Assembly: GCA_021825585.1 (NCBI GenBank)
Contig: JAKAGT010000003.1
Span: 124,001 to 188,000, forward strand
DNA length: 64,000 nucleotides
Direction: 5' to 3'
DNA from: Bacteroidota bacterium
Lineage (GTDB): Bacteria > Bacteroidota > Ignavibacteria > Kryptoniales > JAKASW01
The position numbers were made by a program, and so were the translations under genes. The notes beneath the pieces were generated by a model. It made no database searches. It saw only the letters and a list, made by a program, of their open reading frames with translations, and was not told where the DNA came from. Numbering within the stretch: the first letter of the stretch is position 1; each line of letters opens with the position of its first letter. Positions 62,682 through 64,000 of the stretch are shown here, piece by piece.

Positions 62682-64000
62682 ATGAAAACCTTACGCGTTG
62701 TTCTCGTTCGCCGCAAGGTTTCTAATAATTGTAAATGGATATTCTTTGCGAGCCTGATGCTGTTTATCTCCGCATCGTTCTCGTTTGCGCTGGAAAAGGA
62801 GCTTAGTAGTTACGTTAATCCTTTCATCGGCACTGCAGGAGACGGTAATGTGTTTCCCGGCGCGACGATGCCATTCGGAATGGTACAACTGAGCCCCGAT
62901 GAGAGGATGGGTATAACAAGCTGGCCCTCCGGATACAACTATTCCGCACATACGATTCTCGGTTTCAGTCATACTCATCTCAGCGGAACCGGTGTTGGAG
63001 ACTACGGCGACATACTCTTCATGCCGACCGTCGGGAAGGTGAGGGTTATACCCGGCACAAGCGCAGATCCATATGAGGGATATCGTTCGCCGTTCAGTCA
63101 CTCGACGGAGACAGCGTCCCCCGGATTTTACAGCGTTCTCCTCCAGCGATACGATATCAGAGTCGATCTTACTGCCACAGACCGCTGCGGGATGCACAAG
63201 TACATATTTCCGGAGTCCGACAGTTCGAATGTGATAATCGATCTCCAGCACGGCATCGGAAACACTTGTACAGGCGGTTGGATAAGAATAGTAGGCGACA
63301 GATGGGTCGAGGGAATGAGACGTTCGCACGGCTGGGCAGATCTCAGGTACGTGTACTTTGCCGCCGAGTTTTCAGAACCGTTCAGGAGGTTCGGAACCGC
63401 TGATGGTAATGTTATTACTGCCGGAAGCAGGCACGCGGAAGGCGACAGCGTCAGAGCTTACGTGTCGTTCGGCACGAAGAATGGGGAAGCAGTAATAATA
63501 CGGGTCGGGATTTCTGCAGTAAGCCTCGACGGGGCGAAGAAGAACCTGGCAGCGGAGATGCCGGACTTCAATTTCGATAAGTACCGAAAGGAGGCTCACG
63601 ATGCCTGGAATAAGGCGTTGGGGAAGATTCAGGTGGAGGGGGGCACACATGCAGAGAAGGTGACATTCTACACGGCACTTTACCACACGATGATGGATCC
63701 GAATTTATTCCAGGATGTAGGCGGGAAATATTTTGGAATGGATCACAAGATACACACGGCAAAAGGTTTTACGAACTACACCGTCTTCTCTCTCTGGGAT
63801 GTGTTCCGTGCAGATTGTCCTCTGATGTCAATAATCGCGCCGCGTCGATATGTAAACTTCGTCCGGTCGCTGATCCAGGAGTACAAAGAAGATCGCTTCC
63901 TTCCAATGTGGAGTCTGGCCGGCAACGAGACCTATACTATGATTGGATATCCGTCGGTGCCAATAATATTTGATGCATACATGAGAGGCTTCAGAGCGTT
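62682..64000 (+). CDS. GH92 alpha-1,2-mannosidase-type enzyme (3' partial)
   Basis: The frame runs off the window end. I chose ATG 62682 because AGGAAAG lies six bases upstream; ATG 62649 in the same frame lacks such a site. A signal peptide or anchor spans ~residues 18-38. The mature start YVNPFIGTAGDGNVFPGAT and then MPFGMVQLSPD, SGYNYS and LGFSHTHLSGTG are hallmarks of GH92 domain 1. Later FYTALYHTMMDPNLF and FSLWDVFRADCPL begin the helical catalytic domain. GH92 enzymes are calcium-dependent exo-alpha-mannosidases. Its presence with GH38 elsewhere in the window points to mannan or N-glycan-like substrates. Confidence 0.93.
   Translation, partial: MKTLRVVLVRRKVSNNCKWIFFASLMLFISASFSFALEKELSSYVNPFIGTAGDGNVFPGATMPFGMVQLSPDERMGITSWPSGYNYSAHTILGFSHTHLSGTGVGDYGDILFMPTVGKVRVIPGTSADPYEGYRSPFSHSTETASPGFYSVLLQRYDIRVDLTATDRCGMHKYIFPESDSSNVIIDLQHGIGNTCTGGWIRIVGDRWVEGMRRSHGWADLRYVYFAAEFSEPFRRFGTADGNVITAGSRHAEGDSVRAYVSFGTKNGEAVIIRVGISAVSLDGAKKNLAAEMPDFNFDKYRKEAHDAWNKALGKIQVEGGTHAEKVTFYTALYHTMMDPNLFQDVGGKYFGMDHKIHTAKGFTNYTVFSLWDVFRADCPLMSIIAPRRYVNFVRSLIQEYKEDRFLPMWSLAGNETYTMIGYPSVPIIFDAYMRGFRA

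Overview
The window reads as chromosomal DNA of a carbohydrate-degrading member of the Bacteroidota/Chlorobi (FCB) group, most likely Ignavibacteria-like. The main evidence is three secreted proteins ending in type IX secretion (T9SS) sorting domains with the 'NYPNPFNP' signature and a terminal KK-x-MLLK, a large TonB-dependent receptor with a CarboxypepD_reg domain, and many periplasmic or secreted (alpha/alpha)6 glycosidases. No rRNA or intact tRNA was seen, and taxonomy is inferred only from protein style.

Layout. (1) 1-9.0 kb: mostly secreted proteins (DUF2961, a beta-propeller, a right-handed beta-helix, an unrecognised helical-toroid-like protein, an Asp-box propeller) around one cytosolic ROK sugar kinase, with two ATGA overlaps and short gaps, so probably one transcript. 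(2) 9.1-26.7 kb: a dense cytosolic catabolic cluster, all on the + strand: class III aminotransferase, tandem amidohydrolase with a dead N-terminal half, GH38 alpha-mannosidase, ferritin-like DUF455-type protein, IclR regulator followed by a terminator hairpin, TIM-barrel isomerase, OYE-type flavin oxidoreductase, Gfo/Idh/MocA dehydrogenase, PfkB-HAD fusion, second Gfo/Idh/MocA, second PfkB, D-lyxose-isomerase-like cupin and DUF4432 epimerase-like protein. This is my best candidate for an undescribed pathway. It holds hydrolysis, isomerisation, two oxidoreductions, two phosphorylations and a phosphatase, but no transporter.

(3) 26.7-33.3 kb: a repeat-rich, partly decayed stretch. It has four ~168-bp tandem repeats made of imperfect palindromes, a GIY-YIG nuclease gene between copies of that repeat, a second palindromic repeat family, a T9SS cargo protein, a small membrane protein, a TSUP transporter, a cytochrome c gene that has lost its start, a 1-kb poorly coding gap and a NIF3-family gene. 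(4) 33.5-43.1 kb: four consecutive exported glycosidases (two paralogous trehalase/GH63-like proteins flanking a debranching-enzyme-like protein, then GH31).

(5) 43.3-47.0 kb: mobile-element debris. There is a tyrosine recombinase, a frameshifted excisionase-type HTH gene, a frameshifted IS256-family element that cuts a zinc-ribbon transposase fragment, and a broken elongator tRNA-Met carrying a GC-rich double-hairpin insert in its T loop. The tRNA is a plausible remnant integration site. (6) 47.2-64 kb: a second polysaccharide-use locus. It opens with a sigma-70-like promoter overlapped by a perfect 10-bp inverted repeat, then a truncated secreted ORF, the TonB-dependent receptor, two tandem T9SS beta-helix paralogs (the second with a ~190-residue in-frame internal deletion), a DUF4434 glycosidase-like protein, two unrecognised helical-barrel proteins, a C-terminally truncated DUF5009/HGSNAT-like membrane protein, a GHL10-type enzyme and the start of a GH92 alpha-mannosidase. 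No SusD-like protein was recognised.

Together the genes suggest uptake and breakdown of mannose-containing and other glycans (GH38, GH92, GH31 and GH63-like enzymes) feeding an oxidative/isomerising sugar pathway. Substrates cannot be fixed from sequence alone.
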